From Hemileia vastatrix (Eukaryota > Basidiomycota > Pucciniomycetes > Pucciniales > Zaghouaniaceae): DNA of 64,000 bases. Made by a program: the position numbers and the translations under genes. The notes under the pieces are model-generated. The model did no database searches and was not told the DNA's origin. It saw only the letters and a list, made by a program, of their open reading frames with translations. This document shows, one piece after another, positions 23,235 through 36,455 of the stretch (positions are counted from its first letter, which is position 1; every line of letters starts with the position of its first letter). The stretch is taken from NCBI GenBank assembly GCA_030280995.1, contig JASXTE010000005.1, positions 3,410,501 to 3,474,500 on the forward strand, in the 5' to 3' direction.

Positions 23235-23865
23235 GAAAGTAATTGTTTCCACCTTGAGCAGGTTTCTGGCTCAAAGGAATAGCAGTACCATCAACAAAAC
23301 CAATACATCCTGGGAAGCCCTCTGCTTGCATAACCTGAAATGATTCAAGTCGCTCTTCTTTTGTTGGCCAGGTGAGAAGTTGAGATTACAAGGAGTTGAT
23401 GGCAGTGATACATTGTTTGGTAGAAGTGTTAACTGAACCATACCCTAAATCAAAGACATTTTCTAAACGTTTCAAAGCGGCTCCATTACCATTTGAACCC
23501 AAATGACATAGTGTGATGGCCAATTGAATTGAAGGATGTTGTTGTTCTTTTTGAGAATTATTGTGAAATATGGGATGATCCTGAATAAGCTCAAGCAATT
23601 TAAGGAAACATTCCTGAGAAGTCCTGAACAGCTCTCTAAAACTGGGTGTAGATAGTTTAAGAAGTGTTTGGATGGTGTACTTGGGGGTATGAAGTACTTG
23701 AGGCTTTCTGGGAAGAAGGTAACATTTCGTGGCCATTTTTGATAAAAAGACAAAATCTTCTTCTAGATCAGAATCAGAATCGCAATCAGAGTCCAAGAGC
23801 AGTTCAAGAGCCATGAAAGTCATTGCTTTATGTAATTTATCACGATTTGAAAGTGAGGAAGGCAT
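23235..23865 (-). pseudogene. Harbinger transposase, truncated (Harb2)
   Basis: Starts MPSSLSNRDKLHK at 23865 and is collinear with Harb1, including the 17 bp missing there. A TAA at 23386-23388 replaces a Glu codon. Homology continues as SQLLTWPTKEERLES...GFVDGTAIPLSQ up to GGNNYF near 23245, then ends; the exon with the second Asp and the Glu is absent. It cannot encode an active enzyme. Confidence 0.85.
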
Positions 23866-24176
23866 AACTCTTATATGATATGATATGAAGATGTAAGTGA
23901 TGTACGATGTTTTGAGTTATGAAGTGTTATGCTGCGGAGTGCTGCGTATGAATGGGATGATGCTGACAAATCAGTGAAATGGGACTTGATGGTGAAATCA
24001 GCACTTTTGGTTGAGAAAGTGCGGATTTGAGTGAAATAAGTGACTTATTTCATTTTGAAATCCACCAGTATTGGGGCTAGTGTGTTTTGGAAATACGCAC
24101 TTATTTAAGTGCGGATTTGGTCAAATTAAAGTGCGGATTTGTAAGTGCTGATTTGCCAGAACTGACACCCCCTAAT

Positions 24177-25218
24177 ACTTGGATTTAAATGCGTGCTAGT
24201 GGTGGAAAATAGATGAATAAAATATAGTTATAGCTTATATAAAGATAATATCAATTTATAATGGCTGTATAATATATTTCTAAATGTTAATAATTGTATA
24301 GTATTAATTATTGGAGTTGTAGTAATTGAATGGTGATAAATAACCGTCAAAATCCCTCCTTACTTATACCCAAATCCACTGGAGTGCACAGACCTTCAAT
24401 CCAGATGATGTCACTGCTATCCCCGGCAATTACAGAACTGTGAGAGCCCATCACCTCCCCATGGCGTCCACTTCAAGCAGTTTCAACACCCAGACCTCTA
24501 GTAAGGACCCTCCATCACTATTAATAATAACACAGATCCATACCATAAATAGAAAATCCAGATAAAAGCGGATACCATAAAGAAACAGGTAAAATAAACA
24601 ATCAAAAAGAGATTTAATGAAACCAAAAGCATATAAAGGAAACAAATAAAATGTCCAAGGCCCCAATAACATCCCCAAGCATCCACATTAACCCAGAAAT
24701 ATCCTTCCAACCCATAAATCCGTGAATAACCATTCAAGGAAGTAATTTTAGTTGTCCAAACTGGGTGTATGCGCCTGATATAGGTGTCAATGCTTCTGTA
24801 GGCGTTGTGAGTCCACTGATTTCATCCATATGACCTAAAATAAGTAGAAAAACAAAGGTTATAGGCTATTAAGGGGCTAAAACCCACTTATATACCTAAA
24901 TATACATAATATACTGCATATTTCACTGAATATGAGATTTATGTATACATATAAGCTTATGTATGTCAATAATTACTTCATATCACTTAAGATAAGTATA
25001 TTATGACTCCATTAACACCTTAATAAATATTATTAGGCCATGGATAAGCTATTTAAACTATTATGAGTTATATAATAGAATAATAATTATATATATATAT
25101 AATAAAATAATATATATTATTATTTTTACCTTATTTTTAAGATATAAGCTTAATTTACTTAAGGTTATCTTATTTTAAGCATACGAAATACTCAGTCCTA
25201 AGGATACTTAGGCTGACA
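24177..25218 (-). repeat. 3' LTR of A2, inner piece
   Basis: Continues the LTR interrupted by Harb2 and ends at GGCTGACA (25218). It is followed on the element strand side by the polypurine tract (25219-25230). The LTR-internal hydrophobic frame is at 24451-24737. Confidence 0.92.
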
Positions 25219-25375
25219 CTCCCTCACCCCAAAAAAACAATAAAAAAATGTAAAGACATTTTAATTAAAACTAAGGAGTGAAATAATAAAAATAAAAATA
25301 AAAATAAAAAATAATTTTTATAATACATATACTGAATGAACAGTATTATTTAGATTTAAATTTTTTCAACAGATT

Positions 25376-28300
25376 TTAAAGATCAGATATTTCATTTTCT
25401 GGAATCCACTGGTCATATTCACTTGATTTATTTTTAAATCTTAATGGATACTCAACTTTCTTTTTTTTAGTAAGGTGTCTCTTTTCAAGTATCTTTTCAA
25501 TTTCTGCCTTTTCAACTATTTCTTCAGGTTGCTGTTTATGCCTTCCTGATCTTCTTGGAAATAGAGCAGTATCATTAGAATGGTATGGTTTTATAAGAGA
25601 AATAGGAAATACTGGATGTTTTCTATCATATGGCGCATATAGAATAACCTCAACAGCATTATTACCAACCATCTTTTTAACTACAAATGGTCCAATGAAT
25701 GGATCCTTCAATTTAACATTACCATTTAAATTGAAATGTAGTGTTGAAATAAGGACTTCATCACCCTCTTTGAACATTTGTTCTTAATGGGCTTTATCCC
25801 ATCTTTTCTTTTCATACTGAAACTCCATATTTATACATTCTTGAGCATGTTTTCTGCATAATTCCTGCATCTGAAGAAAAGATTTAGTACCTGAATAAAT
25901 ATCCAATCTAGGTAATTTATTAAGAGTTTTAGCAGGGGTATTAGGTACATAACCCAACCATAACTCAAATGGCTTTTTTCCAGTGACAGAATGTACTGTA
26001 CTGTTGTATGAAAATTCTAAACCTGGGATAAGGGTTACCCAATCATGCGTGAATTTGTCATTGTCTTTAAAATTAAGACCAAAAGCACAGTATCTTCTTA
26101 CCATATCCTCTAAGGTTTGTATCATTCTTTCTGCTAGCCCATCAGTCTGTGGATGGTGTGCTGTAGAAAGTTTTAATTGACACCCTGAAACATCCATAAG
26201 TGACAACCAGAACTCAGAAGTAAATATAGGATCTCTGTCAGAAACTATTGCTTTGGGGAAAACTGCTGTATTTAACATTTGTGTCCACCATAAAAAAGCT
26301 AAGTCCTTTGCAGAAACCTCTTTGTGGGTAGGAATAAATTTACACATCTTTGTAAATCTATCTACAACTACCCAGCAGGAGTTATAACTCTTATGCCCTG
26401 CTATTGGCAAACCTGTTACAAAGTCCATGTTAATGATTTCCCATGGAGCTTTTGGTTGCTCAATTTGTTGTAATAAATCAGCTCTTTTGCCTGTTAATCT
26501 TTTAGATTTTTGACAAGAATCACATGTTTCAACATATTTCTGAACATCCTCAGACATGTTAATCCACCAAGCTGTGTTTTTTACTCTGGTTAATGTCTTA
26601 TGGTAGTCAAAACGACCTGCTAATATATCATCATGACATATACTTAACATTAACTCCTTCATTGAAGGGGGAATTACAATTACATTACTTAATTTTTTCC
26701 TGTAATATATAAAACCATCCTCAATGGAAAATTTTCCTTTTTCTAATGCCTCTTTATCTTTAATTGGTAATGTTTTTATCAAAACATTCATTGAAGCATT
26801 AGATGGATCATTTAATATTGTAGTTAATTTACTCAAGTCAGGATCTGAATTATAATTATCAAGAATTGATTGCATAAATTCATCCTCAAGATCTACAATA
26901 TAAATGCCATAAATGTTAATAATCTCTGACTCAGGAACATAAGCAGGATTATCATCATTATTAGGCAGAGGTACTCTAGATAACAGATCTACATTAGAGT
27001 GCAAGGTTCCTGCTCTATGTGTAATAGTCATCCGGCCTCTGTATTCTTGTACAGCTAATTGCCATCTAAACATGTGTCTATTAGGAGTTTTCATGTTTAA
27101 GAGTGACTTAACTGCACTACAGTCAGTTATTAACTCAAATTTTTGGTCTTCAAGGTAATAATGTAGCTTCTCAAGAGCCCATATTACTTCCAAACATTCA
27201 AGTTGAGTAGCACCATATTTCAATTCACCACTTCTCAGAGTACGTGAAATATAGCAGATTACTACTTCTGACATTTTTCCTTCAATAAGTTGTTTTTGAT
27301 GCAAAGCAGCACCCAGTCCAATAAAAACTGCATCTGTATATAATACAAAAGGTAATTGGAAATCTGGTAAACCCAAGATAGGAGCTGTCATTAAACATTC
27401 TTTCAACTTATCAAAAGCCTGTTGTCTTTCATTATTCCAAATAAAAACTTCTGATTTCTTTATCAGTGTGGTCAGTGGTGCAGCAATTGATTGGTAGTTT
27501 TTTATATATTGTCTATAATAACCACACATTCCAAGAAAAGATTGTACATCCTTTAAATTTTGAGGAATGCCAATATTCTTTATTTCAGCCACTTTTTTTT
27601 GGTCTACACATATTTGTAAGCCAGATACAATATGACCAAGCACTTTTAAAGATTCAAACCCAAATTTACATTTTTTCAATGCAAGGGTCATTTTTATTTC
27701 ATCCATTTTTTGAAATACTTTCCTTAAATGGATTAAGTGTTCATCATAAGTTTTTGAGAACACTATGATGTCATCAATGTATACCATTAACCATCCCTCA
27801 ATCATTTCATTATGAAATGTTATATCCATTGAATTCTGAAATACTGATGGAGCATTTTTTGGTCCAAATGGCATTCTGACATACTTATAAATTCCCATGT
27901 GTGTTGTTATCAACAAAAAGTTCTGTGAATTCTTTTCAACAGGAATTTGATGGTACCCTTTATTTCCATCTAGGCAACTTATATATTTAGCACCTTTAAG
28001 GGTAGCATGTATAGAGACAATCCTTGGCAAGGGATAAATATCATCTACTATAAATGTATAATGCTCTATAATCACTTTACAGTCTTGCTTTATCTTGTTC
28101 ATAAGAAATTAGAACTGGTGATATTACACAATATTTTTCTGTAGTTTCAACCTTCTCAAGAATGTTCATTTTTAATAACATCTTAATATTATCCTCTATG
28201 TCTTTCCTCTTCATTGGTGAAGCAGGATATGGTTTCTTTTTAAGACTAGAAGGAATATTATCCATATCACAGGTTAAACTAATCTTCATTTCATGATCTT

Positions 28301-28768
28301 TTACAAGGCCAAGTTAATTTTTACCATGTGCAAAAGCCATTGGAAATGCTTTAATTAATTCCAAAATATTATCTTTCTCAGCTTTACTTATCTGAGTGCC
28401 AAATGATGCTTTTGAAATTTCAGTTTCCAGAAGTTCCATTTCATTGGATTCTCTTCCTTTACACGGGGAATTCGTTACTGACTCAATGTGTAAGACTGTG
28501 TTAAAAGAATTTATTTTAAATTTCTTTTACCATTCATGCCAATTGTAAAATTGATATTAGCAGGGTCTAATTTCACACCAAACTTAGTCAGAATATCATT
28601 TCCAATGATAAAACAGTTACTACAGTTAGTATTATCCATTACCACAAAGTCACAAATTACCCTTACATAACCATGTTGGTGTTTAAAGAAAACAGCAGCT
28701 TTGTATTTACCAATGGGGTGTAGCACTGATCCAAAACCTCTCCAATTTTTACTTTGAAGTGGCTGAAG
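25376..28768 (-). pseudogene. Pol of A2 (PR end, RT, RNase H, integrase, chromodomain)
   Basis: The longest frame is 28102-25784 (772 residues): RT with YIDD near 27770-27782, RNase H with TDAVF, integrase zinc region (H..H..CDSCQKSK) and D,D,E core with SDRDPIF and HPQTDGLAE. After a TAA at 25784-25786 the same frame continues (25777-25376) with the chromodomain-like end. A frameshift near 28075 separates it from the RT N-terminus (28289-28077). Stops also lie at 28511-28513 and 28769-28771. It is better preserved than A1; the YIDD box is intact. Confidence 0.92.
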
Positions 28769-31210
28769 CTAAGACTTATATTCACTATCAATTTTGTGTA
28801 ATGTATTAGTGGAAACAACAGAGCCAGCAGCTCCTGTGTCCAATACTATATTAACATTTTCACCAGAAATGATAGCTGGAACCGTGATAGGTGTCATTCT
28901 AAAGTTATCAGCTTGTATATCCTTAATGATTTCAGCATCCTCAAAATTCATTAAAGATTCATTTGAGTCCATATTTAATATTGGATTTTCAAAGATGGAC
29001 AAATCATTTTCCAACATACAGAATTCATTTTCATCACTATATGAGATATTGCTCTCATAATCACTTGATTCTTTACTTTTTTCAGTTTCAGTTTCAGATT
29101 CACGTTGATTTTCAACAATATTTATGTTTTTCTCACATTTGTGACCTTTGACCCAAGGTTTGTTACACTTATAACAAGTATTTGTTTCATACTTTTTAGG
29201 TACTACAGGTGCAGTAGGTTTTTTCTGCTTCTCCTGAAGTGTTTTTGAATTCTGAGTTTTTACAGGTTCAACATTTTGTTTATAAGTGGAATACCTTGAT
29301 TCATACTTATGGTTTAATAATATTTCATTGCAAATATTAATAAAGTCAGAATATTCAGTAACATTTAATGTTCTAGCTACAACAATGTCTCTGACAGATA
29401 TAGGTAATTTATATATTATCTTATCTTTCCATAAGTTAAAATCCATATGAGGCTCAATGGCTTTTAATATTTTGTTTAAATTCATTAAAAATACCATAGG
29501 TTTGTCACCATTCAACGGATTATACCTAGTCTTCTCATAAAGTCTCTGCTGAGTAAGCCTGAATTTAGAACCTCCAAATTGTTTTTCAATAAGTTGTTTC
29601 CATTCAGCCCAAGAGTAGTCTCTACCCTCACTTAAGACAGCTTCAAACCATAATAAAGCAACATCCTTAAATAAAGAAATTAATTTTGATGTTATCTCTT
29701 CATCTGGTAACTTATATGAGAATTTCAAGTTGTCAATTCTTTGAATAAAATGTTGCCAATCAGAGCTGGCTTCCCCATCATAAGTTGGGTACTGATCTAT
29801 CTTAGGCCAGCTCTTCTGATTGGATTTTATTTCACTAATCTTAGGTAAATTCAACAACTCATTCACTTTTGATAAATGGTCTTGTATTTCTTCCTGCATG
29901 GATTTGTGACTTACATTTTCAGATTTGACACTACCACCAGATGATTTTAATTGTGGTGGTATAGGGAAGGAATGAGATTCACTTTTGCCAATGAAAGGAT
30001 TATTATTATATTGATTTTACTTATGATTATCCTGGTTCATTAGTAGATTGGCAGTTTCAATCTCAACTTTAGTTAATCTTTGTAGCAAGTCAGAGACACT
30101 TTGATTTGTCTGGGCAAAAGATAACTTTGTTCTTGATTCAGTTTTTAATAAATGTGTTTCATATAATTTTTCTAACTCACAGAATTTGTTTGAAAGATCA
30201 TTATATTTATTACTCAATGAATCATATTTAAGAGTTAGAGACAAATGTTCTTTCTCTAATTCTTTGTTACGTGTTTCTAATTGAGAAATGTTTAATGTCA
30301 AGGATGAAATTGTATCACTAGTGAGCTTAACTGTCTGTTCCTCACAATCAGTCATTCTATTCCACAATGCTGAAACGATTCTATGGACAGTTGGATTATT
30401 GTTAAAATATTCCATGTCCTCCTTTTCAATTCTCTCACTCTCCTGTGAACTTCTCATCTCACTAGTAGGTGGTTGTAACTGAGGGTTAACTGTGTTATCA
30501 TTATAAATAGTACTGTTATTGTGGACAAAAGACAAGTCAGGTGTATCTACTCTAAAACCTAAATTTCTTAAATCCTCCTCTATTTTTTGCACAGATTTAC
30601 CATCAACAGAATTAACTATATTGTAATTATCAGTATTATGTTCAATCTGAGAGGGTAATCTACTTACCACGGGATGGTTGCCAGTCCTGATTTTTGGCGC
30701 TTTTTTTCTTTGTAAGGGTGAGCTGAGGAAGTCAGATGAGGTGGTGGATCCCTGTTGCAACTGTGGCTTGTCCACTGTTGATGAAACCAGTCCCATTTCC
30801 ATTTGTCTAACAGGATTTTCTCCTGGGAGTGAGTTGACCCGCCTTGGATAGGGGGTTGCTGATTTGACTGACTGGGCTGGCCTCCCTTTAATTCTGCCAA
30901 TGCCTGATTCATCTGCTGAAACCCTACCTTGCAATTGTTTTGCAACTGCTCTACCTCTTTGAACATGAGTGATTTTGATTCCTCCAACTTCAGAACCTGT
31001 TTGGCCAGGTGGGACAGTTGATCCTGAAGAGGAGGAGACTTCTTTTTTATAGTTATCTTTTTTAAGAGGGCGTCCTTTTCCTCTATACTCATGCTTTCTG
31101 CCTGGGGGTATTGTTGACCCTCCATGGTGATGTCCTGGAAAGTTTTTGTTAGCTTTAGACCTGGTATTATAAGCAGGCTTTTCACTTACACTGTCCTTGG
31201 GAGCACTCAT
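28769..31210 (-). pseudogene. Gag and protease of A2
   Basis: Frame 31210-30017 then, after one TAA (30017-30019), the same frame 29899-28769. Contents: basic Ser/Lys-rich start, coiled coil (about 30400-30050), capsid with WPKIDQYPTYDG, zinc knuckle CYKCNKPWVKGHKC near 29160, and aspartic protease VLDTGAAGSVV near 28850. A second overlapping frame, 31185-30664, in the same relative phase as in F, has coiled-coil character and a KWKWDW motif, and ends PW-stop inside GTGGTAAGT. It may be a first exon spliced into the main frame; see findings. Confidence 0.85.
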
Positions 31211-31720
31211 ATTGTTAAGAATGACAATATTTTACGTCTACAAAAGGAAAAAACTCTATGGAATTAGTAGACAAAAGATATTAGCAATGTTATTACTAAT
31301 AAAAAAGCAATGGAGCTTACCCTGAATTTATATCTTTATTTATTTAAATAAATTATAAGAAAAATTCGAAAAAATCTGTTAAAAATATAATAATAAGTTT
31401 AACTATACCTCTATAAGGGTGAATAAGTAGCTGACCAAGCTTTAACCAAATACCAATTTAATTGGGTGTTATATTGGTGTCCAAATACCAAGTGAAATTG
31501 GGTTTATATTGGGTATGGTTACTACTGTAAATACCTAATTTTTATGATAAAAAATTAGTACAATTATTTTAAGGGTTCTTTTCCGCAATCACTGAGTTAT
31601 TATGACCAACTAATATGCAGCAGACCCAAATATTTGGTTATTTTGAGCTGTACTAAGGTAAAAATCACGCCCCAAGGCTTATACTAAATAATAAGTAAAA
31701 TATAAGGAAAGACCCCCAAT

Positions 31721-32897
31721 TGTCAGTATAGTCTAGTATATAAGTATGATATAACAGTGTTTATTTATGGTCCTACTACTTATTGATAAATTATTTAGTG
31801 ATTAAACCTCAGGGGAAGACTAATAAAATAGTTATACTCAAATAAAACTCACAATACTTGGATTTAAATGCGTGCTAGTGGTGGAAAATAGATGAATAAA
31901 ATATAGTTATAGCTTATATAAAGATAATATCAATTTATAATGGCTGTATAATACATTTCTAAATGTTAATAATTGTATAGTAGTGTTTATTGGAGTTTTA
32001 GTAATTGAATGATGATAAATAACTGTCAAAATCCCTCCTTACTTATACCCAAATCCACTGGAGTGCACAGACCTTCAATCCAGATGATGTCACTGCTATC
32101 CCCGGCAATTACATCACTTTGAGGGCCCATCACCTCCCCATGGCGTCCACTTCAAGCAGTTTCAACACCCAGACCTCCAGTAAGGACCCTCCATCACTAT
32201 TAATAATAACACAGATCCATACCATAAATAGAAAATCCAGATAAAAGTGGATACCATAAAGAAACAGGTAAAATAAACAATCAAAAAGAGATTTAATGAA
32301 ACCAAAAGCATATAAAGGAAACAAATAAAATGTCCAAGGCCCCAATAACATCCCCAAGCATCCACATTAACCCAGAAATATCCTTCCAACCCATAAATCC
32401 GTGAATAACCATTCAAGGAAGTAATTTTAGTTGTCCAAACTGGGTGTATGCGCCTTATATAGGTGTCTATGCTTCTGTAGGCGTTGTGAGTCCACTAATT
32501 TCGTCCATATGACCTAAAATAAGCAGAAAAACAAAGGTTATAGGCTATTAAGGGGCTTAAACCCACTTATATACCTAAATATACATAATATACTGTATAT
32601 TTCACTGAATATGAGATTTATGTATACATATAGGCTTATGTATGTCAATAATTACTTCATATCACTTAAGATAATTATATTATGACTCCATTAACACCTT
32701 AATAAATTTTTTTAGGCCATGGATAAGCTATTTAAACTATTATAAGTTATATAATAGAATAATAATTATATATATATATAATAAAATAATATATATTATT
32801 ATTTTAACCTTATTTTTAAGATATAAGCTTAATTTACTTAAGGTTATCTTATTTTAAGCATAAGAAATACTCAGTCCTAAGGATATTTGGGCTGAAA
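31721..32897 (-). repeat. 5' LTR of A2 (1177 bp)
   Basis: On the element strand it runs from 32897 (start mutated from TGTCAGCC to TTTCAGCC) to TATACTGACA at 31721. It is intact and serves as the empty-site reference for the Harb2 insertion. Directly inside it, on the element strand, comes ATTGGGGGTC, a possible primer-binding site that I could not match to a tRNA. Confidence 0.92.
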
Positions 32898-34387
32898 CTT
32901 AGGGTATTTAACAATCACTGTAAATGGTAAGAAAATTAGAGCATTAGTGGATACAGGTTCACAAATCAACATGGTGCCAGTAGATGATGCAGTGGAGTTA
33001 GGTCTTCCTGCCAAATATAGTGAGGGTACTGTTTCAGGAATTGGTGGAGGTAGTTTACCTGTTATAGGTGTAGCGGAGTACGTACGCACTAGGGTTGCGG
33101 GAGCGACAAGGGATATACATTTTTATGTTCCAATGGGTGTAGTTAACCCAGTTTTAGGCATGCCATTTTTAATGTATTATTCTGCAACTATCAATTATGG
33201 TTTAAATAAGACTATTGGAATAAGGATTATGGGTGATGATGGTATTCCAGTAACAGCAGTCTTAGTAGCGCCTAAGGATGATGGCTGGGAAACTAAGTAC
33301 TCTGGAGCTGCGCGATTAGAGAAAGAAAGAGAGTTTTATGAGGAAGTCTCAGATGATGAGATAGTGCGACCGCCAGAAAGGCGCCAACATTTTCATTAGG
33401 GACTGGCATTTTAGGTGTTACTATCTCCCAGGATGAGAAGAACCCGGATAGTGACCAGTCAGTCCAACAAGAAGGGATATGTAAAGTGGTACTTCATAGG
33501 TGTCAAGGGAATACTACAGTTGAATGTATTATACCTAAGCTTTTTAATTTCTTTGATTATGGATTTTTTTATACTTATATTAAAAAGAAAAGACAAAAAC
33601 AGGATTTAGGTGTAACCCATAGTTATATTAGAAAGGGGTTGATTTTAAGTAATGAAGGAAGCAGAAAGCACTGTTTAGCATGCAAGTATAAACCAGTGGC
33701 TGTCAAGGTTAAACCAGTAAATGTACCAATGACGAATTCGAATCCTCCTTTGCAGAGGCTGGCCCTGTCTAGGAATCCTTATGATACTCCTTTAACGAAG
33801 TTTCCACCTGAACTTGTGCCTACTAGTAAAATCACAATGGAGAGGCTTCAGATGGTTTTTTTTGGACCAGAGGATTGGTTGTTGCAGGAAGAAAAGAAGT
33901 TATTGCTATAAGTTATGGTTCTCAGAGAAAAGGCTATTGCGTTTTCTGAAGAGGAAAGAGGTTTGTTGAAACACTCTTATGGTAAACCTTATATTGTTCC
34001 AGTTATACCTCATGCGCCATGGCAAAAGAAGGCTTTTCCAATACCAGCGGCTATAAGAGAAGAATATACGGAATTAATTAGGGGAAAGTTAAGGTCTGGC
34101 TTGTATGAGCAGTCTATGTCTAGTTATTCAAGTCCAGTGTTTTGTGTCATTATACATCATGGTAAATTAAGGGTTGTTCATGATCTTAGGGAGATGAACA
34201 AGGTTACATTAAAGAACGCAGGAATGCCGCCAACGCCGGAGGAGTTTGTGGATTCTTTTGCGGGACCTGCATATTACGGATTAGGTGATATTATGGGAGG
34301 ATACAATGAGCACAAATTGTACAAATCATCCAGACCCATGACGACATTTGAAACCCCACTGGGGCGCTTCAGGTTGACAAGGTTAAG
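32898..34387 (+). pseudogene. Protease and RT N-terminus of B, cut by C1
   Basis: Resumes the B frame after A2. The protease motif ALVDTGSQINMVP is at about 32938-32977. The frame ends at 33397-33399, shifts near 33390 to the frame of 33486-33911, and has a TAA at 33909-33911. The RT N-terminus follows (33915-34387): SSPVFCVI, LRVVHDLREMN, YYGLGDIMGGYNEHKL, FETPLGRFRLTRL. C1 inserted at 34387/34388 with duplication TTAAG. RT coding resumes at 41236 in phase. Confidence 0.88.
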
Positions 34388-35190
34388 TGTCACGCGCCAC
34401 GTGACACTCGAGGCAAAAGTAGCTCATTAAATCAATACTAAAGGGTTAAAATCCATGCTCAAAGCGCAGAAAGCAACTCTCCATAGCAACTGCGACTTTC
34501 CTTTGTGTACTCGCTATTCAATCGCGCTAGCCTAAAACTCTAAATCTAAATTAGTCAATCTCTCAATAGTGTGTCTTAGTCTTTTTCCCAATAAGCGATG
34601 CACAGCGCAATAGTTAATATAATAGTACATTAAAATGTTTATGAAATGTCTGTGGGTTATTAAGGGGTAATGAGCATGGACGGAATGGTTAGTGAAGGAT
34701 TAAGGGGTTAACAGATGTTAGTGAGGATGGTCCAGGTGTAACGGATATATTTTAAATGGTTTGTGGAGTGCGGAATAGTGGATGAGTATGAGGTCAATGC
34801 GAGGAGGAGTAAAGGATATAAAAGGGGCTGGGTTTTTGGTTCGACATTCCTTAGAATTAAATTATAAAACGTATTTATAGTTAATAGTGATAAAACTCTA
34901 CGTGAAAATCATTATTATTGTATCTTTCTTTATTTTCTCAATAATCATATCTAAATCCTAAATCTTTGATTGTTGAGTTTCCAACCCTTCGTGAGATCTT
35001 AAGAATTTTAATATTACCGTTCAATTATATCAGAATCCTTCTCGAACATAACTCGAAGCAGTAGTTCTTCCTTCGAGTCATCTTCAAATCACTTCCTCAA
35101 ACTATCCCTCTGTGCTTAGAAGAAGTATCTGAACCTTTTATCTCACTTGCAGAAACATCCTCGACCTTGTGCGTAGGTCGTCCGGTGACA
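34388..35190 (+). repeat. 5' LTR of C1 (803 bp)
   Basis: Opens TGTCACGCGCCACGTGACA, in which TGTCACG and CGTGACA form a small hairpin around an E-box-like CACGTG. TATAAAAG at 34817-34824 is the likely core promoter. It ends CCGGTGACA. Confidence 0.94.
34817..34824 (+). promoter_or_regulatory. LTR TATA box of C1
   Basis: TATAAAAG, conserved at the same place in the 3' LTR (40857-40864) and in C2 (52116-52123). About 40 bases downstream is CATTCCTTAGAA, a possible transcription start region. Confidence 0.6.
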
Positions 35191-35267
35191 GTATAATTTA
35201 TTTCTCCGTAGTTATCATTCTTTGCACTACTACGTCCCTTTTCAGGTGTTTTCTCTAAATTCTTAAA

Positions 35268-36455
35268 ATGGCACCTGTTCAACGCACTCCTCCTACAGGC
35301 ACTACTACTAGAGCTCGCGCCAGAGGCAGGCCAACAGCCACTAGGCCTGTTTCCCGCACTCACTCCTTGGAGCCACTCGACCTTAGGGAACGGCAACATT
35401 CAGTCCAATCGGTAGAAGACATCCCACAAGATTTCGATGATTCTAGTGATGATGAAGAAGGAGAGGATACAATGCACGAGGCACCATCCGCCCCTGCTAA
35501 CCACCCTTCTGGTCAACCTTCAGAACCTGGACCATCCAATTCTCTGGAAGATTTCATGAGACTTTTCATGAAGACCCTTTCAAATTCAACGTCTTCAGAG
35601 GGATCTAAAATCAAAACTCCTTCTATGAAATCTCCTGATAAATTCGATGGAGAACATCCAGACAGATTGCGACCCTTCTTGCAAACCTGCAAGCTCCTGT
35701 TCCATAATGACCCTCGAACCTTCAATAACGACCGATCGAAAGTTGTTTATGCTTCTTCATTCCTGGCCGGAAAAGCAGCAAGATGGTTCGAACCTTATCT
35801 TCTCATGCTCTCTTCAACCAAAACCCACTTACTTATTAATAACTGGGAAAAGTTTGAAGACAAACTCTTCACGTTGTTTGGTGACCCGAATGAAACTGAC
35901 AACGCAGAAATTGAACTTGATTTCCTTTGCATGAGTGATAATGGGAAAGCCTCTGAATATATCTCAAACTTCAGAGCGCTTCAAACTCAAGTAGGTTGGA
36001 ATGATGCTGCCCTTAAGTATCATTTCAAAAAAGGAATTTCTTCGAGGATTCTGGATTTGTTAAATCTTCACGGTCAGAAGATGACTACTTTAACAGATTT
36101 AATGGATCGAACCCTTGAACTTGACGGCGTTTACCAAGGACGACTTCAACATCGTCGATACGCCAAAAAATCTCAAGGCTTAAATTTCAAATCAGGACCT
36201 TCTTCCCACCCACAAACAACTCAATCCTCCTGGACTCAATCCAAACCTATTAAGGGAAAGGACAAACCTTGACCAAAAAGATCGACCCCAGGCGATATCA
36301 GTAAAGTACTGGATCCTAAAGGGGAACTTAAAGAAGCTGAGAGGAAGAGGCAAACAGATAATGGGTTATGTATGTATTGTGGGGGTAAGCACAAGCTGGA
36401 AGATTGTGTAAAGTTGAAGGAAAGAGAAGGTACTTGTTCGAAGCCAAAAAACTAG
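35268..36455 (+). pseudogene. Gag of C1
   Basis: Starts MAPVQRTPPTG. Pro/Arg- and acid-rich N-terminus, then a capsid (SPDKFDGEHPDRLRPFLQ, AARWFEPYL, LFTLFGDPNE), basic linker, and zinc knuckle CMYCGGKHKLEDC near 36375. A TGA at 36270-36272 interrupts the frame; CGA to TGA is the simplest change. The natural end is the double TAG at 36453-36458, directly after a slippery heptamer. Confidence 0.88.
36446..36452 (+). promoter_or_regulatory. -1 ribosomal frameshift heptamer, gag/pol
   Basis: A AAA AAC in the gag frame, immediately followed by TAG TAG. In the -1 frame the sequence reads on as KKLVDSLLVC into the protease. The same heptamer, stops and pol frame are kept in C2 (53738-53744). Confidence 0.7.

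Larger units (their letters stand above)
20410..24173 (-). mobile_element. Harbinger element Harb2 carrying a Tet-like gene
   Basis: Ends AGGGGGTGTCAGTTCTGGCA and its complement, with the target duplication AAT (20407-20409, 24174-24176). The uninterrupted LTR at 31721-32897 serves as an empty-site control and confirms it. The left end matches the right end of Harb1. The transposase on the minus strand (23865 downwards) keeps only its N-terminal half, so the copy is non-autonomous. The interior carries a Tet-like dioxygenase relic on the plus strand (22095-22727). A second copy of the subterminal sequence starts near 20760 (GGGTGTCAGTTCTGACC), pointing to a rearranged or nested derivative. 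Confidence 0.9.
20275..32897 (-). mobile_element. Ty3/gypsy chromovirus A2 inserted in B
   Basis: Full-length element on the minus strand, flanked by a perfect 5-bp duplication CTTAG (20270-20274 and 32898-32902). The 5' LTR is 31721-32897. The 3' LTR is 20275-20409 plus 24177-25218, split by Harb2; both total 1177 bp. Without Harb2 the element is about 8.86 kb. One gag-pol frame runs from about 31210 down to 25376, broken by a few stops and one frameshift near 28075. Order: gag with coiled coil, zinc knuckle, protease, RT, RNase H, integrase, chromodomain. Confidence 0.93.
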
